NCBI GenBank assembly: GCA_013373175.1
Contig: JABXII010000009.1
Location: 62,001 to 126,000 of the forward strand
Length of the DNA: 64,000 nt
Direction of reading: 5' to 3'
Source of the DNA: Campylobacteraceae bacterium
GTDB lineage: Bacteria; Campylobacterota; Campylobacteria; Campylobacterales; Arcobacteraceae
A program made the translations under genes and the position numbers. This document shows, piece by piece, positions 46,013 through 55,694 of the stretch. Every line of letters starts with the position of its first letter. Position 1 is the first letter of the stretch. The notes below the pieces were generated by a model that worked only from the letters and a program-made list of their open reading frames with translations, was not told the origin of the DNA and made no database searches.

Positions 46013-46972
46013 ATGAAAAAACTATTACTTCTATTATTCTTTATGGCTACTTATTTATTTGCTGACTTAGTAGATGTTTATCGAAACCAAGGCTTAGAAG
46101 CTGTAAAAGCAGAGCTTGAAAAAGAACTCACAAAAAAAGAATATTGGGAAAATTATCTTAGTAATAAAAATGTTGAGTATGGTTATTATGAATCAAAAGA
46201 GTTTTTAATAATTGCAGAGAAGCAAAAAAAAGAATTAAAAGTATTTAAAGTAGAAAAAGATAGATATAATTTACTTTTAAAAGATGATATTATCGTTGGT
46301 GAGAAAGCTGGAGATAAGCAAGTTGAGGGTGACTTGAAGACACCAGAAGGTGCTTATATGCTAACTAAAAAACTTACAAATTTAGACGAATTTTATGGAC
46401 CACTTGCTTTAGTGACTTCTTATCCAAATACTTTTGATAAAACTTTAAATAAAAATGGTCATGGAATCTGGATTCATGGAATGCCTTTAAATGAAGAAAG
46501 AGAAAAGTTTACACAAGGGTGCATTGCTTTAGATAATGAACAATTACAAGAGATTGACAAAAATATTTCCCATGAAAAATCTATTTTACTTATAAGTGAT
46601 GAACATCTTCCTAAAACTTCAAAGGAAGAGATAAGTACAATTTTAGCAGCAATATACAAGTGGAGAGAAGCTTGGAAAAAATCAGACCTAGAAAAATATT
46701 TAAACTTTTATTCTGAATCATTTAAAAATGAAAGAGGAATGACTCTAGAAGAGTTTTCAAAATATAAAAAGAGAATTTTTTCAAAAAAAGAAGATAAAAA
46801 AATTGTATTTAAAAATATAAATATTGCACCTTATCCAAACTCACTAAATAAAAATATGTATAAAGTTCTTATGGATGAAGATTACAAAACAAAATATTAT
46901 ACTTTTGAAGGTAAGAAAGAACTATATATAGAACTTAAAGATAATAAAGTACAAATCTTAGCCGAGGGTTAA
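46013..46972 (+). CDS. YkuD-fold L,D-carboxypeptidase/transpeptidase, Csd6/Pgp2-like
   Basis: 319 residues from the ATG at 46013 behind TTGGGGA; a TTG at 46001 in frame is less likely. Signal peptide (about 1-18, ending YLFA). The middle YkuD domain carries IWIHGMPLN near 153 (His) and TQGCIALDN near 170 (catalytic Cys). The C-terminal 100 residues begin ILAAIYKWREAWKKSDLEKYLNFYS, an NTF2-like pocket as in Helicobacter Csd6. It trims muropeptides (L,D-carboxypeptidase), affecting cell curvature. Divergent from the Csd3-like gene with an 80-bp shared promoter region. Confidence 0.9.
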   Translation: MKKLLLLLFFMATYLFADLVDVYRNQGLEAVKAELEKELTKKEYWENYLSNKNVEYGYYESKEFLIIAEKQKKELKVFKVEKDRYNLLLKDDIIVGEKAGDKQVEGDLKTPEGAYMLTKKLTNLDEFYGPLALVTSYPNTFDKTLNKNGHGIWIHGMPLNEEREKFTQGCIALDNEQLQEIDKNISHEKSILLISDEHLPKTSKEEISTILAAIYKWREAWKKSDLEKYLNFYSESFKNERGMTLEEFSKYKKRIFSKKEDKKIVFKNINIAPYPNSLNKNMYKVLMDEDYKTKYYTFEGKKELYIELKDNKVQILAEG

Positions 46973-46996
46973 AACTAATACTAAGAGCTTTTTTTG

Positions 46997-47002
46997 TATA
47001 AT
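46997..47002 (+). promoter_or_regulatory. putative -10 of purL
   Basis: TATAAT within TTTTTTTGTATAATCGCC, 39 bp before the purL ATG at 47041, with a T-tract upstream. The -35 is not evident. Confidence 0.45.
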
Positions 47003-47040
47003 CGCCTTTAATTAAAACTACCATAAATTTAAGGGCGAAG

Positions 47041-49254
47041 ATGCAAAAAGAAGAGATGAATCTTGAAGAGATAGCACTTGCACACTCTTTAACACTTGAA
47101 GAATTAGAAAATATCAAAGAAATTTTAGGAAGAGAACCAAACTATGTTGAAATTGGTATTTTCTCTGCAATGTGGTCTGAACACTGTTCGTATAAATCAA
47201 GTACAAAATATTTAAAAGGTTTCCCAACTAAAGCACCATGGGTTATTCAAGGTCCAGGTGAAAATGCAGGAGTTATTGATATTGGTGATGGTTATGCAGC
47301 CGTATTCAAAATGGAATCTCACAATCACCCATCTTTTATTGAACCATATCAAGGAGCAGCAACAGGTGTTGGTGGAATTATGAGAGATGTATTTACAATG
47401 GGTGCTAGACCTGTTGCAAGTATGAATTTAATTCAATTTGCTGGAATTGAAGGTGACAGTGAAACTGCTAAAAAGCATAGATACCTTTTAAGAGGAGTTG
47501 TTGCTGGTATTGGTGGATATGGTAACTGTATGGGAGTTCCAACTATTGGTGGACAAACAAACTTCGAAGAGTGTTATGCAGGAAATAACCTTGTAAATGC
47601 ATTTAACTTAGGTATTGCAAAAGCAGATGAAATCTTCTACGGAAAAGCAGAAGGTATTGGAAACCCAGTAATGTATGTTGGGTCTAAAACTGGACGTGAT
47701 GGACTTGGTGGAGCTGTTATGAGTTCTGCTTCATTTGATGAAGATTCTGAATCAAAAAGACCAACTGTACAAGTTGGAGATCCATTTACTGAAAAATTAC
47801 TTTTAGAAGCTTGCTTAGAACTATTTAAAGAAGATTTAATTATTGGTATTCAAGATATGGGTGCTGCAGGACTTACTTCATCTTCATTTGAAATGGCAGG
47901 AAGATCTGACTCTGGTATGATTATGCATTTAGACAAAATCCCAGCAAGAGAAGAGGGAATGACTCCTTATGATTTCATGTTATCTGAATCACAAGAGAGA
48001 ATGCTTATTTGTGCTAAAAAAGGTAGTGAACAAAAGATTATTGATATCTTTGAAAAATGGGAACTAGATGTTGCTGTTGTTGGTGAAGTAACTGATACAG
48101 GAAATATGGAATTATTCTGGCATGGTGAAAAGTGCGCTGAAGTACCAGTTCAACCAGTTTCTGAACAATCACCAGTATTAGACAGACCAGTTGCAAAACC
48201 AGCATACTTAACTGATATTGAAAATATCTCTTTAGATAACGATATCTCAAATCAAGAAGCCTTTGATAAACTATTCTCTGATATGGAAGTAGTTGATAAA
48301 TCTTGGGTTTATGACCAATATGATTCAATGGTACAAACAAATACTGTAAAAGGACCAGGTAAAAATGATGGTTCTGTAATTAGAATCAAAGAGACTGGAA
48401 AAGCTTTAGCTATGTCTGCTGATTGTAATACAAGACAATGTTATGTTAACCCTGAACTTGGAGCTGCTGCTGCTGTTATGGAATCAGGAAGAAATGTTGC
48501 TATGACAGGAGCTACTCCTAAAGCAATTACAGATTGTCTAAACTTTGGTAACCCTCAAAACCCAGAAGTAATGTGGCAGTTTGCTCAAGCTTGCGAAGGT
48601 ATCAAATCTGCTTGTAAAGAGTTAAATACTCCAGTTATTGGTGGAAATGTATCTTTATACAATGAAACAAATGAAGTGGGTGTTTTCCCAACTCCTGCTA
48701 TTGCAATGGTTGGTGTAAATGATGATGCAAATAAAGTTTTACCTTCTTGCTTACAAGAAGATGGAAACACTTTATATCTTTTAGGAGATACTAAAGGAGA
48801 ATTTGGTGCTTCTTTATATCTTAAAAAACTATATGGAAAAGTTGCAGGAGCTCATCCAGAAGTTGACTTTGCAAAAGAACTTAACTTATGGAATACAGTA
48901 ATTGAAGCAAATAACCAAGGTTTATTAAAAGCTGCAAAAGATGTTAATGTTGGTGGTTTAGCTATTGCATTAGCAAAAATGGCAGTTGTTGGAAACAAAG
49001 GTTTAGAAGCAAACATTAAATTAGAAGCTGACAAAGATTTATTCTCTGAAACATTAAGTAGAGCTGTTGTTGAAGTAACTCCTGAAAATAAAGATGCATT
49101 TGAGAAATTATGTGCTTCTAAAGGAATGAAAGTTACTGAATTAGGATTAGTTGGTGGTGGAAGAATTGCTATCAATGATATCTATACAGAGTTAGCAGAT
49201 GCTAAAAATGTATACTTCAATAGATTTAAAGAAGTAATTGAGCAAGACTTATAA
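47041..49254 (+). CDS. purL: phosphoribosylformylglycinamidine synthase, large subunit
   Basis: 737 residues, the small PurL type that works with separate PurQ and PurS. Fourth step of purine synthesis, converting FGAR to FGAM. The start is [18 protein letters not shown] near 38, then [21 protein letters not shown] near 93, [19 protein letters not shown] near 160, [17 protein letters not shown] near 275 and [14 protein letters not shown] near 530. No purQ or purS lies next to it here. The next gene starts 13 bp downstream. Confidence 0.97.
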   Translation: MQKEEMNLEEIALAHSLTLEELENIKEILGREPNYVEIGIFSAMWSEHCSYKSSTKYLKGFPTKAPWVIQGPGENAGVIDIGDGYAAVFKMESHNHPSFIEPYQGAATGVGGIMRDVFTMGARPVASMNLIQFAGIEGDSETAKKHRYLLRGVVAGIGGYGNCMGVPTIGGQTNFEECYAGNNLVNAFNLGIAKADEIFYGKAEGIGNPVMYVGSKTGRDGLGGAVMSSASFDEDSESKRPTVQVGDPFTEKLLLEACLELFKEDLIIGIQDMGAAGLTSSSFEMAGRSDSGMIMHLDKIPAREEGMTPYDFMLSESQERMLICAKKGSEQKIIDIFEKWELDVAVVGEVTDTGNMELFWHGEKCAEVPVQPVSEQSPVLDRPVAKPAYLTDIENISLDNDISNQEAFDKLFSDMEVVDKSWVYDQYDSMVQTNTVKGPGKNDGSVIRIKETGKALAMSADCNTRQCYVNPELGAAAAVMESGRNVAMTGATPKAITDCLNFGNPQNPEVMWQFAQACEGIKSACKELNTPVIGGNVSLYNETNEVGVFPTPAIAMVGVNDDANKVLPSCLQEDGNTLYLLGDTKGEFGASLYLKKLYGKVAGAHPEVDFAKELNLWNTVIEANNQGLLKAAKDVNVGGLAIALAKMAVVGNKGLEANIKLEADKDLFSETLSRAVVEVTPENKDAFEKLCASKGMKVTELGLVGGGRIAINDIYTELADAKNVYFNRFKEVIEQDL

Positions 49255-49267
49255 TAAAGGTTTTAAA

Positions 49268-49648
49268 ATGCAACAATATATTAAAGATTCTTCAAAAAGT
49301 GTTCAAGAAGTAGTAGATACAATTTGTGAAAAAGCATCAAACTATAAGTTTGGTGTTTTACATATTCATAATGTAAAAGAAACTCTTAACTCAAAGGGTG
49401 TAGAGTTTGAAGATGAGTGCCAAATTCTTGATGTATGTAACCCAGGTGTTGCAAAAGATTTTTTAACTGCAAATAGAAACTTAGCAGCAATAATGCCTTG
49501 TAAAATTTCAGTATATAGTAAAGAGGGACAAACAACAGTAGTTATGAATCCAGTTGAGGATTTAGTTAGCCCAATTGAAGAAACTGTATTACCAATAGCA
49601 AAAACTACACAAGAAACTTTATATAAATTAATAGATGAAGCTATTTAA
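49268..49648 (+). CDS. DUF302-family protein
   Basis: 126 residues from the ATG at 49268, which has AAAGG upstream. A TTG-type start at 49238 overlapping purL is unlikely. The fold is the small DUF302 alpha/beta unit: IKDSSKSVQEVVDTICEKASN, FGVLHIHNVKETLNSKG, DECQILDVCNPGVAKDFLTANRNLAAIMPCKISVY. The two cysteines in CNPG and MPCK are a familiar DUF302 pattern. Function is unknown in this family. It is followed by a convergent gene 11 bp away. Confidence 0.88.
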   Translation: MQQYIKDSSKSVQEVVDTICEKASNYKFGVLHIHNVKETLNSKGVEFEDECQILDVCNPGVAKDFLTANRNLAAIMPCKISVYSKEGQTTVVMNPVEDLVSPIEETVLPIAKTTQETLYKLIDEAI

Positions 49649-49658
49649 GCTTTATCTA

Positions 49659-50081
49659 TTAAATACTATACATAATCTGCGATAAAAATATAATCATAAT
49701 AACTAAGATAAATGGTAACCTGTGACCTTTAAATACAAAAGGTTGAATACCAAAAAATACTTGTAAAACTCCTCTTAATCCTAACCATAATCCTAAAACT
49801 GCTTTTATTGAAAGTAGGATTTGAAAAGATGAAAAACTATTATCTTCAGGAATACTTCCAAAGCTAATATGGAATAGATATATTCCAGATAATACTGCTA
49901 CAACCAAAGCTTTTGGAACTATAGTCCTTGTTAGTTTTGCAAAGTAGCCTCTAACTTCTTTATACTTTTCTTCACTTAGAGTTTTTTGCATTCTCATTAA
50001 AATAAGATTATCAGTAAATAAAAAACCAGCATAAATAAATACTGAAAAAATATGAATTAGTTTTACAAGTAAAAAGCTCAT
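49659..50081 (-). CDS. four-helix membrane protein, CopD/DUF2269-like
   Basis: 140 residues from the ATG at 50081 (MSFLLVKLIHIF). A longer start at 50147 would overlap the MIP18 gene by 66 bp and is rejected. Four hydrophobic helices are visible. LIHIFSVFIYAGFLFTDNL near 8 has a His on helix one, as in haem- or copper-binding CopD-like proteins. Function unknown. The start ATG overlaps the upstream stop (TAATG), so it is the last gene of the four-gene FNR-box operon. Confidence 0.7.
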   Translation of the reverse strand: MSFLLVKLIHIFSVFIYAGFLFTDNLILMRMQKTLSEEKYKEVRGYFAKLTRTIVPKALVVAVLSGIYLFHISFGSIPEDNSFSSFQILLSIKAVLGLWLGLRGVLQVFFGIQPFVFKGHRLPFILVIMIIFLSQIMYSI

Positions 50082-50386
50082 TAAAAGCCACCTAGTTTTT
50101 CTTTTACATGCTCTTGTGCCATAGATATATTCCAAACTGGTTCCCATACAAGTTCAATACTTGCAAGTTTTACTTCAGGTAGTTCTCTTAAAACAGCTTC
50201 TTCTACCCATTGAACAATCAATTGGTGTAAAGGACAAGCTTTTGTACTAAGTGTCATAGTTACAAGAACTTCCATTTTCTCATTGCAACTTGCATCATAA
50301 ATAAGACCCATTTCTACAAGATTAAATCCAACTTCTGGGTCAATTACTGTTGATACAGCTTTAAAAATTTCTTCTTTAGAATACAT
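50081..50386 (-). CDS. MIP18/PaaD-family iron-sulfur assembly protein
   Basis: 101 residues, the DUF59 fold. The start SKEEIFKAVSTVIDPEVGFNLVEMGLIYD and the tail STKACPLHQLIVQWVEEAV, then LVWEPVWNISMAQEHVKEKLGGF, match SufT/PaaD/MIP18 proteins that help insert [4Fe-4S] clusters. The cysteine in STKACPLHQ is the conserved one. Its neighbours are a 12-TM membrane protein upstream (overlap 11 bp) and a CopD-like protein downstream. The operon probably concerns haem or Fe-S chemistry. Confidence 0.9.
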   Translation of the reverse strand: MYSKEEIFKAVSTVIDPEVGFNLVEMGLIYDASCNEKMEVLVTMTLSTKACPLHQLIVQWVEEAVLRELPEVKLASIELVWEPVWNISMAQEHVKEKLGGF

Positions 50387-51626
50387 ATGATTCCTCCTTT
50401 ATTGTTGCCATATATAAGATATCTTTTAATAAAAAAATAACTCCAATAGTTAAAAAACATAGACCACTTTTATATATTTCATTTATATTTGTAAATAATC
50501 CTATTGTTACAATAATAGTTCCAATAGAAGACATTAAAATCTGAAAGTTGGAACTTCTTTTGGGTATTAAATCAGTTAACATAGGTACTTGTTTTTTTCC
50601 TACAAACATAGAAAATCTTTCATACCATACTAAAAAGGGAACGATTTTATATAAATGTCCTGCAATTAAAAAACTAATAAAACCTACAAAAATAAGCCAT
50701 GAAGCTGAAGTTAAAAGAGTGTCTTTTCCATAAAAAAAGTAAGCTATTAAAAGAATAAGTGATGCTATTAAACTAAGGTATGAAAAAATCATACTTTTAA
50801 AATAAATATCAACTTCTACTCTTACTCTTTTTTTGTATATCACAAATATTTGAATAAAATATAAAAATAATGAGATTATACAAAGTGTATAAGATATTAT
50901 TTCAAAGATGTTGATATCTAAAAAACTGAAAATAAGCATTGAAATAATACTTGAACATAAAATATAAAAAGCACTTTTAACATAAATCCATGAAAAACTA
51001 TGACTTAACCAAAACATTGGAAGTAGTATTAAACTCATACTCATAATAGTAATTCCTACATATCCAAAGAAGACTAAAAAAATATGTGATTTTAAAAGTT
51101 TAAATGAATTAAGGGATACTATACCAGAGTGATTAAGGGCTAGGGCAATACCTATAATTAAACCAAGTAATAAAAATATATTTGAGACTATAATTGTACT
51201 TATAATAAAGTTTATCTTTTTAACTTTTAAGATTGTTAAAAATGTTTCAAGCAAGAATATTGCCATTGCTATAAAAATAGCAGTTCCTCCAAAAGGAAGT
51301 AAAATAGGAAGGCTATAAAAGCCAAATGCCATTAAAATGGTACCTATAATAATTAAGGGATAAATTGCATAATATAAATCAACTGCACAATGACCAACTT
51401 CTAAAACTACTGGAACAAGTTGAGCCATTGCTCCTAAAATAATAAGCATTACAAATGAAAGTAAAAAGATATGAACCCAAGCTAAAGTGCTACTATTTAA
51501 GTAGTGTAGACTTTCAAGTTCAACTTTAAACATAAGTAAGATACTTATTACAAAAGTTATAACACCTAAAATAAAAAAAGGTGCCACAAGTTTAAATGGC
51601 GGTGCAAATGCAGTTGAGATATTCAT
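50376..51626 (-). CDS. 12-TM membrane protein, NnrS/haem-copper-oxidase-like
   Basis: 416 residues with about twelve hydrophobic helices. Histidines sit at helix starts: WVHIFLLSFVMLIILGAMAQ near 45, KSHIFLVFFGYVGITIMSMSLI near 185, SHSF near 210 and IAGHLYKIVPFLVWYERF near 320. This looks like the NnrS or oxidase-subunit-I-like group, which coordinates haem or senses NO, but I cannot place it exactly. Flanked by a DUF2249 gene and a MIP18 gene, with 1-bp and 11-bp overlaps. Confidence 0.75.
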   Translation of the reverse strand: MNISTAFAPPFKLVAPFFILGVITFVISILLMFKVELESLHYLNSSTLAWVHIFLLSFVMLIILGAMAQLVPVVLEVGHCAVDLYYAIYPLIIIGTILMAFGFYSLPILLPFGGTAIFIAMAIFLLETFLTILKVKKINFIISTIIVSNIFLLLGLIIGIALALNHSGIVSLNSFKLLKSHIFLVFFGYVGITIMSMSLILLPMFWLSHSFSWIYVKSAFYILCSSIISMLIFSFLDINIFEIISYTLCIISLFLYFIQIFVIYKKRVRVEVDIYFKSMIFSYLSLIASLILLIAYFFYGKDTLLTSASWLIFVGFISFLIAGHLYKIVPFLVWYERFSMFVGKKQVPMLTDLIPKRSSNFQILMSSIGTIIVTIGLFTNINEIYKSGLCFLTIGVIFLLKDILYMATIKEESYVF

Positions 51627-51964
51627 TAGTGGTTACACCCTGAGCCACTACAACTATTTTGAGTAAAATCAGTGGTATTTTCTGAATTTACTTTTTTTCT
51701 AAAAATGACTTTTGCAAAACCATTTTCTAACTCTTCAACATCAAAAGTAAACTCTTGTTCTATCTTAGGGAAAAGACCTGCAGGAGATTTGTGGTTTATC
51801 ATAATTAGTTGACTATTCTCATCTAATAACTGTAAACCTACCATTGCATTTACCATAGGTTCAGGTGGACCACATCTACTAGTATCAAAGTGATAAGTTG
51901 TTAAGCCATCTTCAATTGATTTAAAAAAGTCTACACTTGAACCTTGAACTTCTATTTTTTCCAT
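51626..51964 (-). CDS. DUF2249-like protein with C-terminal CSGSGCNH tail
   Basis: 112 residues. The core YHFDTSRCGPPEPMVNAMVGLQLL through INHKSPAGLFPKIEQEF and VEELENGFAKVIFRK is the DUF2249 (TusA-like) fold, with the Arg-Cys-Gly-Pro-Pro-Glu-Pro motif near 30. The end, SCSGSGCNH, carries closely spaced cysteines and a histidine that could bind metal. DUF2249 genes often accompany NO-reductase, NnrS or haemerythrin genes in denitrifiers. It is first in a four-gene operon with a perfect FNR-type palindrome 50 bp upstream and a good AAGGAT ribosome site. Confidence 0.85.
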   Translation of the reverse strand: MEKIEVQGSSVDFFKSIEDGLTTYHFDTSRCGPPEPMVNAMVGLQLLDENSQLIMINHKSPAGLFPKIEQEFTFDVEELENGFAKVIFRKKVNSENTTDFTQNSCSGSGCNH

Positions 51965-51983
51965 TTTTCATCCTTTGTTTTTT

Positions 51984-51996
51984 GAAGTTTAACTTC
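51984..51996. promoter_or_regulatory. second palindrome GAAGTTTAACTTC
   Basis: GAAGTT, T, AACTTC: perfect 6-bp arms, 18 bp closer to the gene than the FNR-type box, near where a -10 would be. It could be a second operator or a leader hairpin. No protein is known to me for this motif. Confidence 0.35.
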
Positions 51997-52010
51997 TTTA
52001 AGGATTTGAT

Positions 52011-52030
52011 TTATTGATGCCAATCAATAA
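52011..52030. promoter_or_regulatory. FNR/CRP-family binding box upstream of the DUF2249 operon
   Basis: TTATTGAT, GCCA, ATCAATAA: perfect 8-bp arms. The inner TTGAT-N4-ATCAA (52014-52027) equals the textbook FNR consensus. Its centre is about 56 bp upstream of the DUF2249 start, suitable for activation from around -40. It lies just left of the end of the Amt-GGDEF gene (stop near 52052), so it serves the leftward operon. An anaerobic or NO-responsive regulator is expected. Confidence 0.7.
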
Positions 52031-52051
52031 AGAAAAATGAATAATCTAAAT

Positions 52052-53866
52052 TTAGTAGCAGTAAACTCTATTTCTCCCTAGTTTTTTAGCTTGATAAAGT
52101 GCATCATCTGCATTTTTAAATACATCATCAAAAGAGTTATTTGAAGCTTTAAAACTACTTACTCCAAAAGAAGCAGTGACTTTTCCTACTTTAGTAAACT
52201 TTGTTTTTTCAATATCAAGTCGTATTTTTTCTGCAATATTTTGTACAGCATTTAAACTTGCAGTATTAACAACTAAGATGAACTCTTCTCCTCCCCATCT
52301 TGCAAAAATATCATCTAACCTAATCTTGTTTCCAATAACTTCTGCAAATTCACTTAAAATTATATCTCCTATATCATGGCCATAGGTGTCATTTATTGTT
52401 TTAAACTTATCAATATCTGCTATGACAATAGAGTACTTATCTCCATAGGGCCTATATTTCATTTTTTCTAAAAAACCTCTACGATTTAAAACTTTTGTTA
52501 AAGAATCAAAATAAGCTTTTTTGTGAAGAGAGCGATTTGATTTCTTAAGATTTTCATTCCTTTCTCTTAACATTTCTAAAAGATAATTGAAAAACTTAGC
52601 AACAATTCCTACTTCTGTATCTCTTTCTTCATGTATTTTTTTATTTAGATTTCCTGTTTTCATGATACTAACAATACTTTCAATAGTCTCTACCCATGGA
52701 AGTTTAGCATTGTGTTCGCTTGTATTTAAACCAATTACTTCATTTCTTTTTTTAACTCGTAAAAACTTAAATTTATAAAGAATTAAAAATAAAATTATCC
52801 CCAATGTAAATGAAAATATAAAAGCAACAACAACTCCTAAAGTTTGAACTATAAAAAACTCTACAAAAGATAAACCTTTTGGTGAAGCAGTGAATAAAGC
52901 AACTGCAATTGTTCCCCAAGCTCCTGCAAAACCATGTATTCCAATAACACTTAAAGGGTCATCAATTTTCAACTTCTTAGTTATGAATTCATTTGAAAAG
53001 TGCATAATCATAGTTGAAATAAAACCTACTACGGCAGCTTGATAAATATTAAATAAATGACAACCAGCTGTTATACCTACAAGTCCTGCAATAATACCAA
53101 AGCTAAACATTTCTACTTTAGTTTTTTCACTATTAATAAAGGTTAAAACCCAAGCTGCAAAGCCACCAAATATAGCGGCAATAAGGGTATTTAAAAGGAT
53201 TAAGGTGATTTTTAAATCAAACTTTAAAAGGCTTCCTGCATTAAAACCAAACCATGCAAGAAAAAGTATAAAAACACCAAAAACTATAAAGTTATGATTT
53301 GATGGTGCAAAATATTTGATTTTTCCTTTTCTAAACTTACCAAGTCTAGGACCTAAAACTATAGTTCCAGCTAAACCTATCCAAGCACCAACTGAGTGCA
53401 CTACTGTAGAGCCTGCAAAATCCACAAACCCTAATTCATTTAGCCAACCATTTTGATTCCAAGCCCAGTGACCAAATATAGGATAAATAAAAGCTGCTAC
53501 AAAAATAGCAACTATAATATAAGCATTGAATTTTATTCTCTCAGCAACTGCTCCTGAAACAATTGTAATTGCAGTAGCTGCAAACATTGATTGAAAAAAG
53601 AAGATAGCATTTTGTTCTAAATTTGTTCCATCTATTAAAAAGTCTGAAGTTCCAAGTATTCCAAGAAAAGTATTACCAAACATAAATCCAAAACCTAAGA
53701 ACCAAAAAAACATAACTCCAAATACTGTATCTATAAGATTTTTCATAGCTACATTTATTGTATTTTTTGTTCTAACAGTTCCTGTTTCGATTAAAGAAAA
53801 ACCAAATTGCATTAAAAAAACTAAAAAAGCACATAGTAATATCCATAATAAATCCAAACTACCCAT
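52052..53866 (-). CDS. ammonium transporter-GGDEF fusion
   Basis: 604 residues. Residues 1-375 are an Amt/Mep/Rh channel with eleven helices, including [18 protein letters not shown] near 28, the twin histidines [15 protein letters not shown] near 156 and [12 protein letters not shown] near 311. A HAMP-like coiled linker (about 395-440, [24 protein letters not shown]) joins a GGDEF domain with RLDD I-site and RWGGEEF near 524. It may pass ammonium or be a non-conducting sensor that drives c-di-GMP synthesis. The Amt domain lacks its usual PII-coupled C-terminal tail because the fusion replaces it. No glnK lies nearby. Confidence 0.93.
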   Translation of the reverse strand: MGSLDLLWILLCAFLVFLMQFGFSLIETGTVRTKNTINVAMKNLIDTVFGVMFFWFLGFGFMFGNTFLGILGTSDFLIDGTNLEQNAIFFFQSMFAATAITIVSGAVAERIKFNAYIIVAIFVAAFIYPIFGHWAWNQNGWLNELGFVDFAGSTVVHSVGAWIGLAGTIVLGPRLGKFRKGKIKYFAPSNHNFIVFGVFILFLAWFGFNAGSLLKFDLKITLILLNTLIAAIFGGFAAWVLTFINSEKTKVEMFSFGIIAGLVGITAGCHLFNIYQAAVVGFISTMIMHFSNEFITKKLKIDDPLSVIGIHGFAGAWGTIAVALFTASPKGLSFVEFFIVQTLGVVVAFIFSFTLGIILFLILYKFKFLRVKKRNEVIGLNTSEHNAKLPWVETIESIVSIMKTGNLNKKIHEERDTEVGIVAKFFNYLLEMLRERNENLKKSNRSLHKKAYFDSLTKVLNRRGFLEKMKYRPYGDKYSIVIADIDKFKTINDTYGHDIGDIILSEFAEVIGNKIRLDDIFARWGGEEFILVVNTASLNAVQNIAEKIRLDIEKTKFTKVGKVTASFGVSSFKASNNSFDDVFKNADDALYQAKKLGRNRVYCY

Positions 53867-53973
53867 AAACGCTCCTTTGGGAAAATTATAGCAATAAAAA
53901 TAACTTTATTTAGTATATTACTTATATAGAAAATAGACAATTTTACTCAAGCGACACATAATTACTTTTTTAG

Positions 53974-53979
53974 TATAAT
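53974..53979 (+). promoter_or_regulatory. putative -10 of purH
   Basis: TATAAT within TTTTTTAGTATAATCACG, 31 bp before the TTG start at 54010, matching the TTTTT-G-TATAAT-C pattern of the purL promoter. Two purine genes sharing such a promoter shape is of possible regulatory interest. Confidence 0.45.
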
Positions 53980-54009
53980 CACGTTTACAATTACGAGTGA
54001 GGAAATAAA

Positions 54010-55542
54010 TTGAGAGCATTAATTAGTGTAAGTGATAAGAGTGGTGTTGAAAATTTTGCAAAAGAACTTGTAGAATTAGGTTATGAAATCATCTCAACTG
54101 GTGGTACATATAAAAAACTTCAAGAAGCAGGAATTGCTGTAATTGAAGCAAATGAAGTTACAAAATTTCCAGAGTGTTTTGAAGGAAGAGTTAAAACTTT
54201 AAACCCATACATTCATGGTGGTATTTTACATAGACGAGATAAACAATCTCACCTTGACCAAGCAAAAGAATTAGGTGTAGAAGGTATTGATTTAGTATGT
54301 GTAAACCTATATCCTTTTAAAGCTACTATTGAAAAAACTGATGACTTTGAAGAAATCATTGAAAATATTGATATTGGTGGACCTGCTATGGTTAGATCTG
54401 CTGCTAAAAACTTTGATTCAGTAATTATTGTAACTGATGTTGCAGATTATGATACTGTATTAAATAATCTTAAAAATGATACAAATACAGTAGAGTTTAG
54501 AAGAGATATGATGATTAAAGCATATGAGCATACAGCTGCATATGATTCAATGATTGCAAATTATATGAACAAAAGATTTAATGGTGGAATGGGTGAAAAA
54601 CAATTCATTGTTGGCGAAAAAGTATTTGATACAAGATATGGAGAAAACCCACACCAAAAAGGTGCATTATATGAGTTTGATAAGCACTTATCTGAAAAAT
54701 TTATTCCAGTAAAAGGTGAAGCATCTTTTAATAACATGGGTGATATCTCTGGAGCTGCAAAAATTGCTGCTAACTTTGGTGATGATAATGCTGTATGTAT
54801 TGTAAAACATGGTAATCCTTGTGGTTTTGCTATTAAAGATAGTTTATTAGAATCTTATACTGAAGCTTTAAAATGTGACCCTGTATCTGCTTTTGGTGGA
54901 GTAGTTGCTGTTAATGGTATAGTTGATGGTGAACTAGCAGCTAAAATGAACGAAATCTTTTTAGAAGTTGTTTTTGCAGCAGATTTTACAGATGAAGCTA
55001 TTGAAGAGTTTAATAAGAAGAAAAGACTTAAACTATTCAAACAAGGTACACAAAAACTAGATTTAGCAAATGATGATTTCAACTTTAAAATTGTTGATGG
55101 TGGATTCGTTTACCAAGATTCTGACTCTGTTGGAGTTGATGAGGTTAAAAATGCTGAACTTAAAACTGAAAGAACTGCAAGTGAACAAGAGAAAAAAGAT
55201 ATGGAAATTGCTGTTAAAGTAGCAGCAGGAACTAAATCTAACTGTGTTGTTTATGTAAAAGATTCTGCAGTAGTTGCAATTGGTATGGGTATGACTTCTA
55301 GAGTTGATGCAGCTAAAGCAGCACTTAGAAAAGCGCAAGACATGGGAATTGATGTTAGTGGTTCAGTTCTTGCTTCTGAAGCATTCTTCCCATTTAGAGA
55401 CTCAATTGATGCAGCTGCCGAAGCTGGTGTTAAATGTGTAATAGAACCAGGTGGTTCAGTTAGAGATGATGAAGTTATTGAAGCTGCTAATGAGCATGGA
55501 ATGGCTTTATACTTTACTGGTGTTAGACACTTCTTACATTAA
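54010..55542 (+). CDS. purH: bifunctional AICAR transformylase / IMP cyclohydrolase
   Basis: 510 residues. It performs the last two steps of purine synthesis. The N-terminal MGS domain starts [19 protein letters not shown] and has [16 protein letters not shown] near 70. The AICARFT domain carries [23 protein letters not shown] near 266, [13 protein letters not shown] near 292 and [14 protein letters not shown] near 450, ending GVRHFLH. Translation starts with TTG at 54010 behind GAGGAAATAAA, and upstream there is no ATG in frame. Followed by a strong hairpin terminator. Confidence 0.96.
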   Translation: MRALISVSDKSGVENFAKELVELGYEIISTGGTYKKLQEAGIAVIEANEVTKFPECFEGRVKTLNPYIHGGILHRRDKQSHLDQAKELGVEGIDLVCVNLYPFKATIEKTDDFEEIIENIDIGGPAMVRSAAKNFDSVIIVTDVADYDTVLNNLKNDTNTVEFRRDMMIKAYEHTAAYDSMIANYMNKRFNGGMGEKQFIVGEKVFDTRYGENPHQKGALYEFDKHLSEKFIPVKGEASFNNMGDISGAAKIAANFGDDNAVCIVKHGNPCGFAIKDSLLESYTEALKCDPVSAFGGVVAVNGIVDGELAAKMNEIFLEVVFAADFTDEAIEEFNKKKRLKLFKQGTQKLDLANDDFNFKIVDGGFVYQDSDSVGVDEVKNAELKTERTASEQEKKDMEIAVKVAAGTKSNCVVYVKDSAVVAIGMGMTSRVDAAKAALRKAQDMGIDVSGSVLASEAFFPFRDSIDAAAEAGVKCVIEPGGSVRDDEVIEAANEHGMALYFTGVRHFLH

Positions 55543-55552
55543 TCGATATTAT

Positions 55553-55597
55553 AAAAGAAAGATTACTTTATAAGTAATTCTTTCTTTGTAATTTTGC
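55553..55597 (+). terminator. purH terminator
   Basis: AAAGAAAGATTACTT pairs with AAGTAATTCTTTCTTT with a small internal mismatch around a TAT loop, 14 bp after the purH stop, followed by GTAATTTT. A clear rho-independent shape. Confidence 0.6.
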
Positions 55598-55694
55598 ATT
55601 ATTTATCTTTCTTTATATATATTTTTCTTTTCAATATTACAGCTTTTAATGTAGTTTTCAATAAAATAATAATCATATAAATAAAGGAAAAGAA

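Noticed and set aside
48038-48340. minus-strand 100-residue ORF in purL
   Set aside because: It lies entirely inside a highly conserved purL frame and has no recognisable domain.
49238-49267. longer start of the DUF302 gene overlapping purL
   Set aside because: The ATG at 49268 has a proper ribosome site and fits the family start; the earlier codons lie in the purL 3' end.
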